A stretch of DNA of 50,730 bases, from IMG/VR virus record IMGVR_UViG_3300010885_060403, positions 1 to 50,730 of that record, one strand, 5' to 3'. Under the pieces are notes generated by a model. It did not search any database. It was not told where the DNA came from and worked only from the letters and a program-made list of their open reading frames with translations. A program made the translations under genes and the position numbers. Below, piece by piece: positions 6,544-14,487 of this stretch. This stretch comes from a virus. Numbering within the stretch: position 1 is the first letter of the stretch; each line of letters opens with the position of its first letter.

Positions 6544-7755
6544 ATGAAGCTAATCCACACATTTGTCCCAAATAAGTTTGATCTAAAAAACGAGAAGGAT
6601 AAAACCATAATCTGGAAGGATTTAATGTATGTCCAGATGCTTAGCGTTTTGCTTGCTAATAGGGAATATGGGGGTATTTCATTGTACACCAACAATACGA
6701 TAAAAAAACAAATATTAGATATAGGTGTTCCCTATTCTGACATAGACACTGACATATTACAAGACACCACATCAGATCTATTTTGTATACCTAAACTCAG
6801 GATTTATAGGGAAATAAAAGAACCTTTTGTACATATTGATACAGATACTCTTATCTATAATAAGATAGATTTTTCAAAATTTGATTCGTCCGTAGTTTAT
6901 TCACATCCGGATATTAGACCTCCGTTACATAAAAATGGCGACGATAAGCTTTGGGAGATCTTTAATAATTATCCATCCCTAGGAGATTCAGATTCGTTCT
7001 TTAAATCTGCTAAAATAACATACCTAGATCTGTTTAATAGATTGAATAATGATCATTCAGAATTTAAATTAAACAACATAAAGGTAGGTGATATACCTAA
7101 TATGAATATTATAATTGTTAATGACCATGACAATTTTAATAAGGCATCTCAAATGTCCCTGGATCATTATATAAGAAATAAGGAAGTTATAGACAGCACT
7201 AAAAATGGAGAGTGTTACATAGAGCAGCTAATGATACACCTAAATATGATGGAGATTAGTGAAAAGTATAGAGAAGAAGTTATAGCAAAAAAGACTTTCA
7301 TTCTTAAAGATTCACCATTTATGCTAGATGCTGATTTTGGGTCTCATTTAGACGATTTAAAATTTCCATTCACTATGATACACAATTCTCATAAAGATGT
7401 AGAAATAGATGAAACAATTCACATTAATGGAGTATTATATTCAAGAACTAATGAATATCATGAGCATTACGGTAGAACAACTAAGGTGAATTCGATGGAA
7501 GATATTATAAAATTATTCGATTTTGATTTTTATGGTCTTTCCCACCTAACCTTCTATAAATGGTCTGAAATTTTTCAAGCGATCGTAATAGGATATATTG
7601 TAAAAAACTTTGGAGAAGAATATGTTAGAAGTATTTACGAATATTATAAAACAATTTATCCGGTAGTTTACAGTTTTCCTATATTATCAAAAGGAGAGAA
7701 ATTATATCAGAATTTAACAGGATTTAAATTCGAAAGGATAAAAAGCTTGGTCTGA
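6544..7755 (+). CDS. Glycosyltransferase-like protein (DxD motif), 403 aa
   Basis: The N-terminus MKLIHTFVPNKFDL and the block FVHIDTDTLIYNKIDF (residues ~97-112) resemble GT-A glycosyltransferases, in which the DxD motif binds metal and nucleotide sugar. There is no signal peptide or membrane segment. It begins seven bases after the dioxygenase stop and is probably co-transcribed. tRNA-Gly follows eight bases after its stop. The family assignment rests on the DTD motif and N-terminal pattern, so it is moderate; donor and acceptor are unknown. Confidence 0.5.
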   Translation: MKLIHTFVPNKFDLKNEKDKTIIWKDLMYVQMLSVLLANREYGGISLYTNNTIKKQILDIGVPYSDIDTDILQDTTSDLFCIPKLRIYREIKEPFVHIDTDTLIYNKIDFSKFDSSVVYSHPDIRPPLHKNGDDKLWEIFNNYPSLGDSDSFFKSAKITYLDLFNRLNNDHSEFKLNNIKVGDIPNMNIIIVNDHDNFNKASQMSLDHYIRNKEVIDSTKNGECYIEQLMIHLNMMEISEKYREEVIAKKTFILKDSPFMLDADFGSHLDDLKFPFTMIHNSHKDVEIDETIHINGVLYSRTNEYHEHYGRTTKVNSMEDIIKLFDFDFYGLSHLTFYKWSEIFQAIVIGYIVKNFGEEYVRSIYEYYKTIYPVVYSFPILSKGEKLYQNLTGFKFERIKSLV

Positions 7756-7763
7756 ACAAAAAT

Positions 7764-7836
7764 GCGGGAGTAGCTCATTTGGTAGAGCGATAGCCTTCCA
7801 AGCTATAGGTGGCCAGTTCGAGCCTGGTCTCCCGCT
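7764..7836 (+). tRNA. tRNA-Gly(TCC)
   Basis: Acceptor GCGGGAG/CTCCCGC, D-arm GCTC/GAGC, anticodon arm ATAGC-CTTCCAA-GCTAT with anticodon TCC, and T-loop TTCGAGC. It sits apart from the main tRNA block. Confidence 0.94.
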
Positions 7837-7841
7837 CACAC

Positions 7842-7882
7842 TAAACCAGAATATGTCTAATAAACCATTCTGGTTTATTATT
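7842..7882 (+). terminator. Rho-independent terminator after tRNA-Gly
   Basis: TAAACCAGAAT (7842-7852) pairs perfectly with ATTCTGGTTTA (7867-7877), followed by TTATTATT. It closes the dioxygenase/glycosyltransferase/tRNA-Gly unit. Confidence 0.65.
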
Positions 7883-7898
7883 ATAAAATAGGTTTAGC

Positions 7899-8444
7899 GT
7901 GGATATAGATCAATACTTACAAACCGAAAATTGGTTTGATTATCATTCTTTTTATGATTTTGTATCAGAAAAGAATTATAAAAAACTTGTAGAGGTTGGA
8001 GTCTGGAAAGGCCATTCAGTATCCTATCTGGCTGCTAAAAATAAAGATAGTAAAATATATGCAGTGGATCTTTTTGAATTATCAAGGGAACTATTTCACG
8101 GAGAAATACAAAAACAGATTCCATACATATATGATATCTACAATAAGAATCTAGAACTAACAGGGACAAGAAAAACAATTAGAGATATAAAAGGTCTATC
8201 ATGGGAGGTTGCAAACAACTTTCAGGATCAGACAGTAGATTTTGTTTTTCTTGATGCTTCTCATAATTACGAAAGTGTTACGAAAGATATTAATGCATGG
8301 TTTCCTAAAGTTAGATCAGGTGGTATAATAGCAGGACATGACTATAGTTGGGATGGTGTTAATTCTGCTGTAAAAGAATTTGCAGGGGAAGAATTAGAAA
8401 TACAGACTTACGAAGGAAGCGTTTGGTATATAAATAAAATATAA
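7899..8444 (+). CDS. Class I SAM-dependent methyltransferase, 181 aa
   Basis: The motif LVEVGVWKGHSVSYLAAK (motif I, residues ~30-47), acidic end of strand 2 (IYAVDLFE), and VDFVFLDASHNYESVTKDI followed by GGIIAGHDY are typical of the Methyltransf_24 group. These often modify sugars or small metabolites. The only good start is GTG at 7899. It lies just after the terminator and before a small membrane protein. The target is not evident; proximity to glycosyltransferase-like genes suggests glycan methylation. Confidence 0.78.
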   Translation: MDIDQYLQTENWFDYHSFYDFVSEKNYKKLVEVGVWKGHSVSYLAAKNKDSKIYAVDLFELSRELFHGEIQKQIPYIYDIYNKNLELTGTRKTIRDIKGLSWEVANNFQDQTVDFVFLDASHNYESVTKDINAWFPKVRSGGIIAGHDYSWDGVNSAVKEFAGEELEIQTYEGSVWYINKI

Positions 8445-8448
8445 AAAT

Positions 8449-8679
8449 ATGATTTGGATTATTTACATTTTAAGCATGGTGTATTGCTTATACAAGTTAG
8501 CAAAAAGACATCAAAGAAATGATCTAGGCGGTGGCATTGGTACATCTCCTGGGTTGGATACTATTATGGTGGTCGTATTGGCTCCTTTGTTGACCGTAGT
8601 GGACGTATCATTAACATGGATCAGAATATATAAGGAAGCTGAGGAAGCAAGGCGTAGGAGAACTAATACAATGCTTTAA
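8449..8679 (+). CDS. Small membrane protein, 76 aa
   Basis: It starts four bases after the methyltransferase stop. The N-terminus MIWIIYILSMVYCLYKLAK is a membrane helix, and a second hydrophobic stretch (TIMVVVLAPLLTVVDVSLTWI) follows a Gly-rich turn. The C-terminus is basic (EEARRRRTNTML). No family recognised. Its first 20 bases recur at 9882, where a truncated copy ends after 11 codons. Confidence 0.55.
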   Translation: MIWIIYILSMVYCLYKLAKRHQRNDLGGGIGTSPGLDTIMVVVLAPLLTVVDVSLTWIRIYKEAEEARRRRTNTML

Positions 8680-8692
8680 TAATTAAATACAC

Positions 8693-8853
8693 TGGCCGGT
8701 GATGAAAAGCGTACGCACGGCAGACATACCCTCCTGTCTCGGGGGCGCGGATAACAAGACAGATAAATGGTAATGGGTTGACCACACGCTTGCAAGCATA
8801 AGTGCCATTTATTGAATTGCCGCATGGAGGTTCGAATCCTTCCTGGCCAGCCA
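8693..8853 (+). ncRNA. tRNA-like RNA with large internal insertion, CCA encoded
   Basis: The 3' part is a perfect tRNA end: T-arm GGAGG-TTCGAAT-CCTTC (8826-8842), acceptor CTGGCCA, discriminator G and encoded CCA (8851-8853). The matching acceptor strand TGGCCGG is at 8693-8699. U1-A72 with discriminator G recalls tRNA-Gln. The middle is about 70-80 bases too long and holds further stems CTGTCT/AGACAG and ATAAATGG/CCATTTAT. One reading gives an anticodon arm CCCTC-CTGTCTC-GGGGG (GTC), another puts the insertion inside a CGGCA/TGCCG stem. It could be an interrupted tRNA or a tRNA-mimic RNA; anticodon undecided. Confidence 0.6.
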
Positions 8854-8879
8854 TCAGAAATATTCTGGATAAATTTGAA

Positions 8880-9872
8880 ATGAAAGAAATAATAATCGTA
8901 GGATCTTATTGTAATACTGAAAAAAAACTTCTCTGCCTAATTGATCTGATTGCTAAGGCCAAAGAAAATAATATGGACATATTGGTCTATGGAAGATATC
9001 CTATTCCCGAATACGTCCAATCCATGTGCGACTATTGGATTTATGACAAATCCAATCCAGTATTTAAAACAGATAGAAAAAATTTCATTTGGTATAAAAA
9101 TTTTGGTAAAAAAATAATTAGAACTGTAGAGAATGACTGGGGATTTGCAGCAATAGAGCAAATCATAAAATCTCTAGGAGTAGTTAAAGCTTTCAGCTAT
9201 GAAATTGCTTACTGGGTTAACTATGATGTTGATCTAACTAATTTTCAAAAATTTAAATCTTTATGCTCTGAAAATTTTAAATCATATAGCTGTGTAATGT
9301 ATCCCTGGTCAAATAATGGAATAGGGGTTTGTCTAACATCAATAGGATTTAAAATTAATGAATCATATGCTAGATTAAAAGGGGTTATAACAAAAACAAA
9401 CTATATCTCAATTTTTAAAAGTGACAATTTTATTCCGGAAGATATTTTTAGAAAGATGGTAGAAAGCTCTGAATTGGATTATTTTATATCAGAAGAGTAT
9501 ACACCGATGAGGGCTTCAATTAACTCTGAAGGTGAAAGATTAAATGGAGAAATTCCCGAAGAGTTTAAGAAAACAAAATCGTATTTTGGGAGATGCTTTA
9601 TAGGAACAAGCAGAAATAGCGGTTCTAAGGTAGTTTACATGTCATCGGTTAGGGAGGAAATAAGAGAAATAGTTTTAAATTTTGGTAGCGACGATATTAC
9701 ATTTTACGATTTACAACTGGACAAGTACGGAGCAACTGAAATAAAAATTCCAGATGTCTTCCCCAAGAAGCTTTTGATCAAATCTATCAATGGGAATTCT
9801 ATTGATGAATTATTGGACGATAAACTAGATGCTGACTATTTTAGACTTAATGAGATAGAAAATATAATATAA
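8880..9872 (+). CDS. Unknown protein, possibly glycosyltransferase-related, 330 aa
   Basis: The frame opens at 8802, but that part overlaps the tRNA-like RNA, so the start MKEIIIVGSYCNTEKK at 8880 is preferred. The opening strand (EIIIVGSYCN) followed by LLCLIDLIAKAKENNMDILVYGRYPIP resembles the first beta-alpha-beta unit of GT-A glycosyltransferase-like phage proteins. No clear DxD was seen, so function is uncertain. It is flanked by a tRNA-like RNA and by a truncated repeat of the 8449 gene start, suggesting that the segment was inserted or rearranged. Confidence 0.5.
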   Translation: MKEIIIVGSYCNTEKKLLCLIDLIAKAKENNMDILVYGRYPIPEYVQSMCDYWIYDKSNPVFKTDRKNFIWYKNFGKKIIRTVENDWGFAAIEQIIKSLGVVKAFSYEIAYWVNYDVDLTNFQKFKSLCSENFKSYSCVMYPWSNNGIGVCLTSIGFKINESYARLKGVITKTNYISIFKSDNFIPEDIFRKMVESSELDYFISEEYTPMRASINSEGERLNGEIPEEFKKTKSYFGRCFIGTSRNSGSKVVYMSSVREEIREIVLNFGSDDITFYDLQLDKYGATEIKIPDVFPKKLLIKSINGNSIDELLDDKLDADYFRLNEIENII

Positions 9873-9881
9873 GAATAAAGT

Positions 9882-9917
9882 ATGATTTGGATTATTTACA
9901 TCGTAAGTGTGAAATAA
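9882..9917 (+). pseudogene. Truncated copy of the 8449 membrane-protein gene start
   Basis: Reads MIWIIYIVSVK then stop. The first 20 bases are identical to the start of the gene at 8449, with divergence after that. It is a direct-repeat remnant on the far side of the 8693-9872 segment. Confidence 0.6.
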
Positions 9918-9928
9918 TAAGAATTAAA

Positions 9929-9957
9929 AAAACCCAGATCTTTTAGGTCTGGGTTTT
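9929..9957. terminator. Bidirectional terminator between convergent genes
   Basis: AAAACCCAGATC (9929-9940) pairs with GGTCTGGGTTTT (9946-9957), loop TTTTA. A-tract and T-tract on both sides let it serve both the plus-strand 8880 gene and the minus-strand 9979 gene. Confidence 0.8.
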
Positions 9958-9978
9958 ATTTTGAGGAATATTTTATGC

Positions 9979-10683
9979 TTACGGGTAAGAATTGTATCCT
10001 TCAGCAAATTCGGTTAGATTACCTGATGTGTCTATTCTGCATGTATAGAATGAACCCCCTCCTTGTGGTGAAATTTTGTAATAATTACTAGAATTACTAT
10101 CACCTACAAAGAAAGACCCTGAAGGTATGCTATTATATGCGTCATATTGAGTGTATAATTGGGTGTACTGATTTATTACATATCCGCTTTCTTGATAAAC
10201 TGTCGTTCCTGGAGAATTATCATTAGCAGCATCCGATCTTGTGGCCCACATAATAGAGACATTAAGCATTCTTACCATATCTGCTTCTCCGAATGATGAA
10301 TAAAATCCATTACTTCTTAGCCAGCTATCTGCATTATAGGCATTATCGAAGAAAGGATGCGTAGTAGGTATTTTATTTGCAAGTGCTAAGAATGATGCTT
10401 CAGTCTTTTCGTCAGATTTCCAAAATCTAAGTCTAGGCTCTACCACGGTCGAAGGCCCACCACCTACTGTTCTCCCAGTTACACTATATGTAGTAGTAGT
10501 CTCTCCTATAATGACATGGCCAAACATATCAGATTTTGCTCCTCCTGTCCAGTTTCCTACTGAATAATTGACTGTTCCTGATTCTGCTGTTTGGTTACCA
10601 GCAACTACGACATTGCCAAATATTTGACATCCTGCTATAGGATAAGAGTCTGCTCCTATATGTTTTGCATCAAATCTTTTCAT
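9979..10683 (-). CDS. Hypothetical Gly/Ser/Thr-rich protein, probably virion-associated, 234 aa
   Basis: No family is recognised. The N-terminal ~85 residues are beta-rich with short turns (GNVVVAGNQTAESG, GHVIIGETTTTYS). The middle is more globular (SFLALANKIPTTHPFFDNAYNADSW). The end, YTCRIDTSGNLTEFAEGYNSYP, resembles a surface-exposed beta module. There is no signal peptide. A GATATATAA motif stands 22 bases upstream, as for other late genes here, supporting a structural or late role. Confidence 0.45.
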   Translation of the reverse strand: MKRFDAKHIGADSYPIAGCQIFGNVVVAGNQTAESGTVNYSVGNWTGGAKSDMFGHVIIGETTTTYSVTGRTVGGGPSTVVEPRLRFWKSDEKTEASFLALANKIPTTHPFFDNAYNADSWLRSNGFYSSFGEADMVRMLNVSIMWATRSDAANDNSPGTTVYQESGYVINQYTQLYTQYDAYNSIPSGSFFVGDSNSSNYYKISPQGGGSFYTCRIDTSGNLTEFAEGYNSYP

Positions 10684-10705
10684 ATTTTCTGTTTAATATT
10701 ACAAT

Positions 10706-10714
10706 TTATATATC
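10706..10714 (-). promoter_or_regulatory. GATATATAA late-promoter-like motif
   Basis: Minus-strand GATATATAA, ending 22 bases before the start of the 9979-10683 gene. Confidence 0.45.
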
Positions 10715-10723
10715 TTAAAGTAC

Positions 10724-11365
10724 CTATAATTTAAATTTAAATCCTGTTAATTTTTCTATGTCCTTTTTATCAACCTTATTATTATAAACACCGTCTGGAT
10801 CTGATAAATCATTTTCAAATAAAAATGCAAGCCATTCTTTGCTCTTTTTTATATAAACTACTTTCCAACATTGCTTTGGTACTGCAACTCTTCCTATTCT
10901 TTTTATCTCACCTATATTTCCTGCCCATATATGAACACTATCTTTTATGCCTGCCCATTCTCTAGTTAATGTTTCCAATGTTTTCCAATCTCCTGCATTT
11001 AATCTGTGGTATTGAGCTGCCATATTTGAAAAATAAAAACATTCATCCTGAACCCCGGGTGTTTGACATTGGTTTGATTTTGCTGGCATTAAATGACCTC
11101 TATCAAATCCACTTCCCACATAGTCAGCTGCTATATCAGTTTCTGCAACTAATAATGGATCGGGTTTAAAATTATCTTTTCTAGCTAATGGACTAGCACA
11201 TGCAACTTTAGCTTTTGTTTCCCACCATTCTACCATTACTGGATATTTTTTTGATTTTGAATAATGCGATGTGTAATTTGTGTGTGTTAAAACAACAACG
11301 TCTTGTGATTTTGCAGTGAATGCAAATACAATCATAATGGTGATTCCCAATAAGATTTTTTTCAT
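10724..11365 (-). CDS. Secreted DNA/RNA non-specific endonuclease (beta-beta-alpha metal)
   Basis: 213 aa. A signal peptide is clear (MKKILLGITIMIVFAFTAKS, cut near residue 20). The catalytic block GFDRGHLMPAKSNQ contains DRGH (88-91), whose His is the general base in the NUC1/EndA family. NMAAQYHRLNAGDWKTLE supplies the metal-binding Asn (~123). The protein would be exported through the inner membrane and could degrade host or competitor nucleic acid in the periplasm or after lysis. It begins four bases after the VWA gene and so seems part of that operon. Confidence 0.88.
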   Translation of the reverse strand: MKKILLGITIMIVFAFTAKSQDVVVLTHTNYTSHYSKSKKYPVMVEWWETKAKVACASPLARKDNFKPDPLLVAETDIAADYVGSGFDRGHLMPAKSNQCQTPGVQDECFYFSNMAAQYHRLNAGDWKTLETLTREWAGIKDSVHIWAGNIGEIKRIGRVAVPKQCWKVVYIKKSKEWLAFLFENDLSDPDGVYNNKVDKKDIEKLTGFKFKL

Positions 11366-11369
11366 ACTT

Positions 11370-12983
11370 CTATTTTTTTAATTTATTAACCGGAACATTT
11401 ACATGTTTACCGAATGGCATTTTATGACTAGTCGTCATTGCCCATATCATCTTTCTGTGCCATTTTGGTTTCTCAGGATCCTCTGCCCCTCCGTCAGTGA
11501 AATAAATCATACAAGCTAAATCTTTACCTTTTTTGATTAGATTTTCTTCTACCCATTTAATAGGAGGATCAAATCCGCCATCATTACCACCAGTGGACAT
11601 TTGTTTAGATTTATCTAATGGCTGAGCTGCGGATGCTAATCTATCGACTCCGCCTGAAGGTGGTTCCATACCATCGCTACAATAAATAATGTATATCTCT
11701 TTTGGCTGAAATGTCTTTAATACGCTTCTAGATTCTGCTAAGAACGTGTTATATTCATCCTGACCTATACTTCCTGATGTATCAACCGCAATAACTACAG
11801 TGCCAAATCCTTCTTCTTTTCCCTTTAATCCAGGTAAATATATGTCCCTTGATACAAATCTTCTGTTTGGTATCTTATACATAGTGGGATCATCATCAGA
11901 TTCGGATACGTATCTTTGTAAAATTTTTCTCCAATCAACCTGTGGGTTTACTAAGTCCTCTATGAATTTTCTAAGAGCCGGTGAAACCCCTCCACCTCCG
12001 GTTCCCTTATTGGCTGCTCTTTCTGTTATCTCCTGTATTTTTTTAGAAATATCTTTCTTATCTACTGGTTCTTTTTTCTCTATTTTTTCGTCCCAGTCTT
12101 TCTTATCTTCACCTTCCCCGCCTTTGCTCCATTCTTCACCTGGTTCTCCCTCTTCGTCAGATGACTCGCCGTTTTCCCCTTTATTATCTCCAGGTTCACC
12201 TTTATCTTTACCTGGTTTTCCGTCTTTACCTTTATCGTCTTCCGGTTCACCATCTTCTCCTTTATCATCGCCTGGGGTTCCCTCATCTCCTTTGCCATCG
12301 CCCTCTTCATCGGATGGTTCTTCTTCCCCTTTATCATTTCCTGGTTTACTATCTTCTTTCTTTTTGTCAAACTCCTTTTTGTCAAATTCTTGATCTTCCC
12401 CTCTTACAGAATCAAGTTCTCCCATTATTGTTTCTGATGTTTTTTCTGTGTTTATTTCACCAGGTTCTAATACATCACAATATGATTTATATGTGCTATC
12501 CCCTCCTAATTTTTCTAATTCAGAATATATTTCTTCAGCGGATTTTCCTTCGAATTTAGGATCTTTGTATTTAATAGGAAGTATAGATTTTCCTATTCCT
12601 TCTAAATATGGCTCAGCCGCTATATCACAGGCTTGATTCCAAATAGATTGATCCTTATCTTGTTTTCTATCAAAGTGCTGTAGTGCAAGATGTATAATCC
12701 CTTGGTTAATTGCCCAAATGACTTCATCGTCACTCATTCCTAATACATTTTCTGGATTGAATATAAAAACAGTTCCATCAGTTGAAAAGAATTTGCATTC
12801 TTTAGAAACTGCTACTGGAATTTCTGATAGTACATTTCCGAAAAATCCTCCTTTCATTAAGATTTTAGAAATACACCTTTTCACCTTCATGATTGATTTT
12901 TCGTAATCCTCCTGTGTCATTCCATAATTGGAAAAGTTTTCCTTTAATAACTGATACTCTTTAAAATTTCTTAGTCTTCTCAT
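11370..12983 (-). CDS. VWA-domain protein with degenerate metallopeptidase-like N-domain and capsid-targeting-like leader
   Basis: 537 aa. Residues ~25-130 resemble the putative metallopeptidase domain (DUF2201_N) found with VWA domains, but the expected HExxH is QGIIH (94-98), so zinc catalysis is doubtful. Residues ~200-300 are a low-complexity acidic linker of K/E/D/G repeats. The C-terminal VWA domain has the MIDAS motif DTSGS (401-405). Its partner in bacteria is a MoxR ATPase, encoded one base upstream. The N-terminus MRRLRNFKEYQLLKE|N fits a T4-type head-targeting sequence and cleavage site. Role in infection unknown. Confidence 0.8.
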   Translation of the reverse strand: MRRLRNFKEYQLLKENFSNYGMTQEDYEKSIMKVKRCISKILMKGGFFGNVLSEIPVAVSKECKFFSTDGTVFIFNPENVLGMSDDEVIWAINQGIIHLALQHFDRKQDKDQSIWNQACDIAAEPYLEGIGKSILPIKYKDPKFEGKSAEEIYSELEKLGGDSTYKSYCDVLEPGEINTEKTSETIMGELDSVRGEDQEFDKKEFDKKKEDSKPGNDKGEEEPSDEEGDGKGDEGTPGDDKGEDGEPEDDKGKDGKPGKDKGEPGDNKGENGESSDEEGEPGEEWSKGGEGEDKKDWDEKIEKKEPVDKKDISKKIQEITERAANKGTGGGGVSPALRKFIEDLVNPQVDWRKILQRYVSESDDDPTMYKIPNRRFVSRDIYLPGLKGKEEGFGTVVIAVDTSGSIGQDEYNTFLAESRSVLKTFQPKEIYIIYCSDGMEPPSGGVDRLASAAQPLDKSKQMSTGGNDGGFDPPIKWVEENLIKKGKDLACMIYFTDGGAEDPEKPKWHRKMIWAMTTSHKMPFGKHVNVPVNKLKK

Positions 12984-12984
12984 A

Positions 12985-14475
12985 TTAGATTTCTTTCATG
13001 AAACCCTTATATTTAGTAACAAAAGGTGTTACGTATTGTTCAAGAGAAGTATCTCCTAGATATTTCTTAACTTCTGGGTGTGTTCTCTTAATCATATTTA
13101 ATCCGCTCATTGCGATTTCTCCAGAATCTAAATTTGTTAAATAGGTAATAAAATTAGTAAATTCGTCTTTACTTAGCTGTTGTCCTGAATTATACTTAGA
13201 AATCATGTACATAACAGCATACGATTTTCTTAGATCATATTTTCCTGATGAAGACATCGGTAGTTGTATAGTAGGATCAGTAGGATCTGTAAATACCTTG
13301 GTGATTCTATTAATAGGCCAAACCTTAGTTGTCTCTAAGAAGTCTGTGATAACTGAAGATACTTTTTTTCCAAGATGCTTATTGAATATCTTAGATATTT
13401 CCAATTCACTTAATTGAGTACCGTTTGCTTCTGCTTCTTCCTTTCTGTCCTGATATTCTCTAGCTGCATAATCCCAGGATCTAGGGGTAACACCCATTGT
13501 TGTATCATAGGATGATAAAGATCCCGGCATCATATAGAAATACTCTTGCATCAGATCAACGAATGAAACTACATCATCGCTTAATCCTTTCTTTCTTGCC
13601 CATCCTGTCCAACTTGAAGGATCTGATATAAGATTTACCTGTGCAAATCTATTAGCAAGTGCAAAACTCATGGGTCTAATTAATCCCCCTGGTTCATCTT
13701 CTGGTCTATTTGCAGCAGCAAGAATTAACCATTTGCTAGGAATTTTATAATTAGCACCTGCGATTTCTCTGTCTAGTACAACTTTAAGCATTGCAGCTTG
13801 AACTGACGGATGAGCTCTGTTGATTTCATCTAAAAATATAATTCCACCTTTATCATCTGGACCATTATCTAATGGCCATATCATAGGAAGATAGTTTACA
13901 GATCTTTTAACATCTCCATATTTTTTATCAGCTTCTGCTCCAGGTAGACCTGCAACATCAGTTGGTTCCATTAGACTAAGAATAACTTCTATTACAGGAA
14001 CACCCATATCTTCAAGACCAAATGACTTTACTATCGAAGTTTTTCCTATTCCAGGAGCACCCCAAATTAAAAGGGGTCTTCCAGATTCAGGATTTTTAAA
14101 ATGATATATTAGCTCCTTTTTAAGTTCAGGTGCGCTAACATCATCTATTTCTGGATCTTGTGTCTTTTGTGCAATCTTCCAAGCTGGATCTGATTCGCTC
14201 ATTTCATTTTCGAATTTTCTGGTGAATTTATAATCGCTTCCTTTTGCTCCTTCCGGAAGATGTATTTTTATGAATGGCTCGGGTGATGCTTTATCATCAA
14301 AGCTTTCCGATTCAGGATTATACTTCTTATCCCTAACAGGAATTTCATTTTTATCCTGAGCTTTTACTAAATTCATTAGCCAATTTCCAGCTTTCTTAGC
14401 AATCTCAACTCCTTTTGAAAAAAGATTAGCCTCATTTACTGAGTTGAATGTTTTAAAGTTCTGTATTCTTTTCAT
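12985..14475 (-). CDS. MoxR-family AAA+ ATPase with capsid-targeting-like leader
   Basis: 496 aa. Walker A GAPGIGKT (139-146), the MoxR signature LSLMEPTDVAGLPG, Walker B GIIFLDE (211-217) and sensor region ILAAANRPEDEPGGLIRPMSFALANRF are all present. MoxR ATPases act as chaperones on VWA partner proteins, and the next gene downstream (one-base gap) is such a partner. The leader MKRIQNFKTFNSVNE|A resembles those of the neighbouring genes and the T4 capsid-targeting sequence. An unusual N-terminal extension of ~115 residues precedes the ATPase core. Probably works with the VWA protein, perhaps early after injection. Confidence 0.88.
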   Translation of the reverse strand: MKRIQNFKTFNSVNEANLFSKGVEIAKKAGNWLMNLVKAQDKNEIPVRDKKYNPESESFDDKASPEPFIKIHLPEGAKGSDYKFTRKFENEMSESDPAWKIAQKTQDPEIDDVSAPELKKELIYHFKNPESGRPLLIWGAPGIGKTSIVKSFGLEDMGVPVIEVILSLMEPTDVAGLPGAEADKKYGDVKRSVNYLPMIWPLDNGPDDKGGIIFLDEINRAHPSVQAAMLKVVLDREIAGANYKIPSKWLILAAANRPEDEPGGLIRPMSFALANRFAQVNLISDPSSWTGWARKKGLSDDVVSFVDLMQEYFYMMPGSLSSYDTTMGVTPRSWDYAAREYQDRKEEAEANGTQLSELEISKIFNKHLGKKVSSVITDFLETTKVWPINRITKVFTDPTDPTIQLPMSSSGKYDLRKSYAVMYMISKYNSGQQLSKDEFTNFITYLTNLDSGEIAMSGLNMIKRTHPEVKKYLGDTSLEQYVTPFVTKYKGFMKEI

Positions 14476-14487
14476 TTATTATTTTTA

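Noticed and set aside
8693-8853. tmRNA
   Set aside because: Only 161 bases, with no tag-peptide ORF and no GCA resume codon pattern; tmRNAs are about 350 bases.
8802-8879. N-terminal extension of the 8880 gene
   Set aside because: These codons lie over the tRNA-like RNA's T-arm and CCA end. The ATG at 8880 gives a natural first beta-strand.
11800-12559. Plus-strand and second minus-strand frames across the VWA linker
   Set aside because: They are mirrors of the K/E/D/G-rich linker repeats, giving Ser/Pro- or Leu/His-rich products. The VWA frame has real domains on both sides of the linker.
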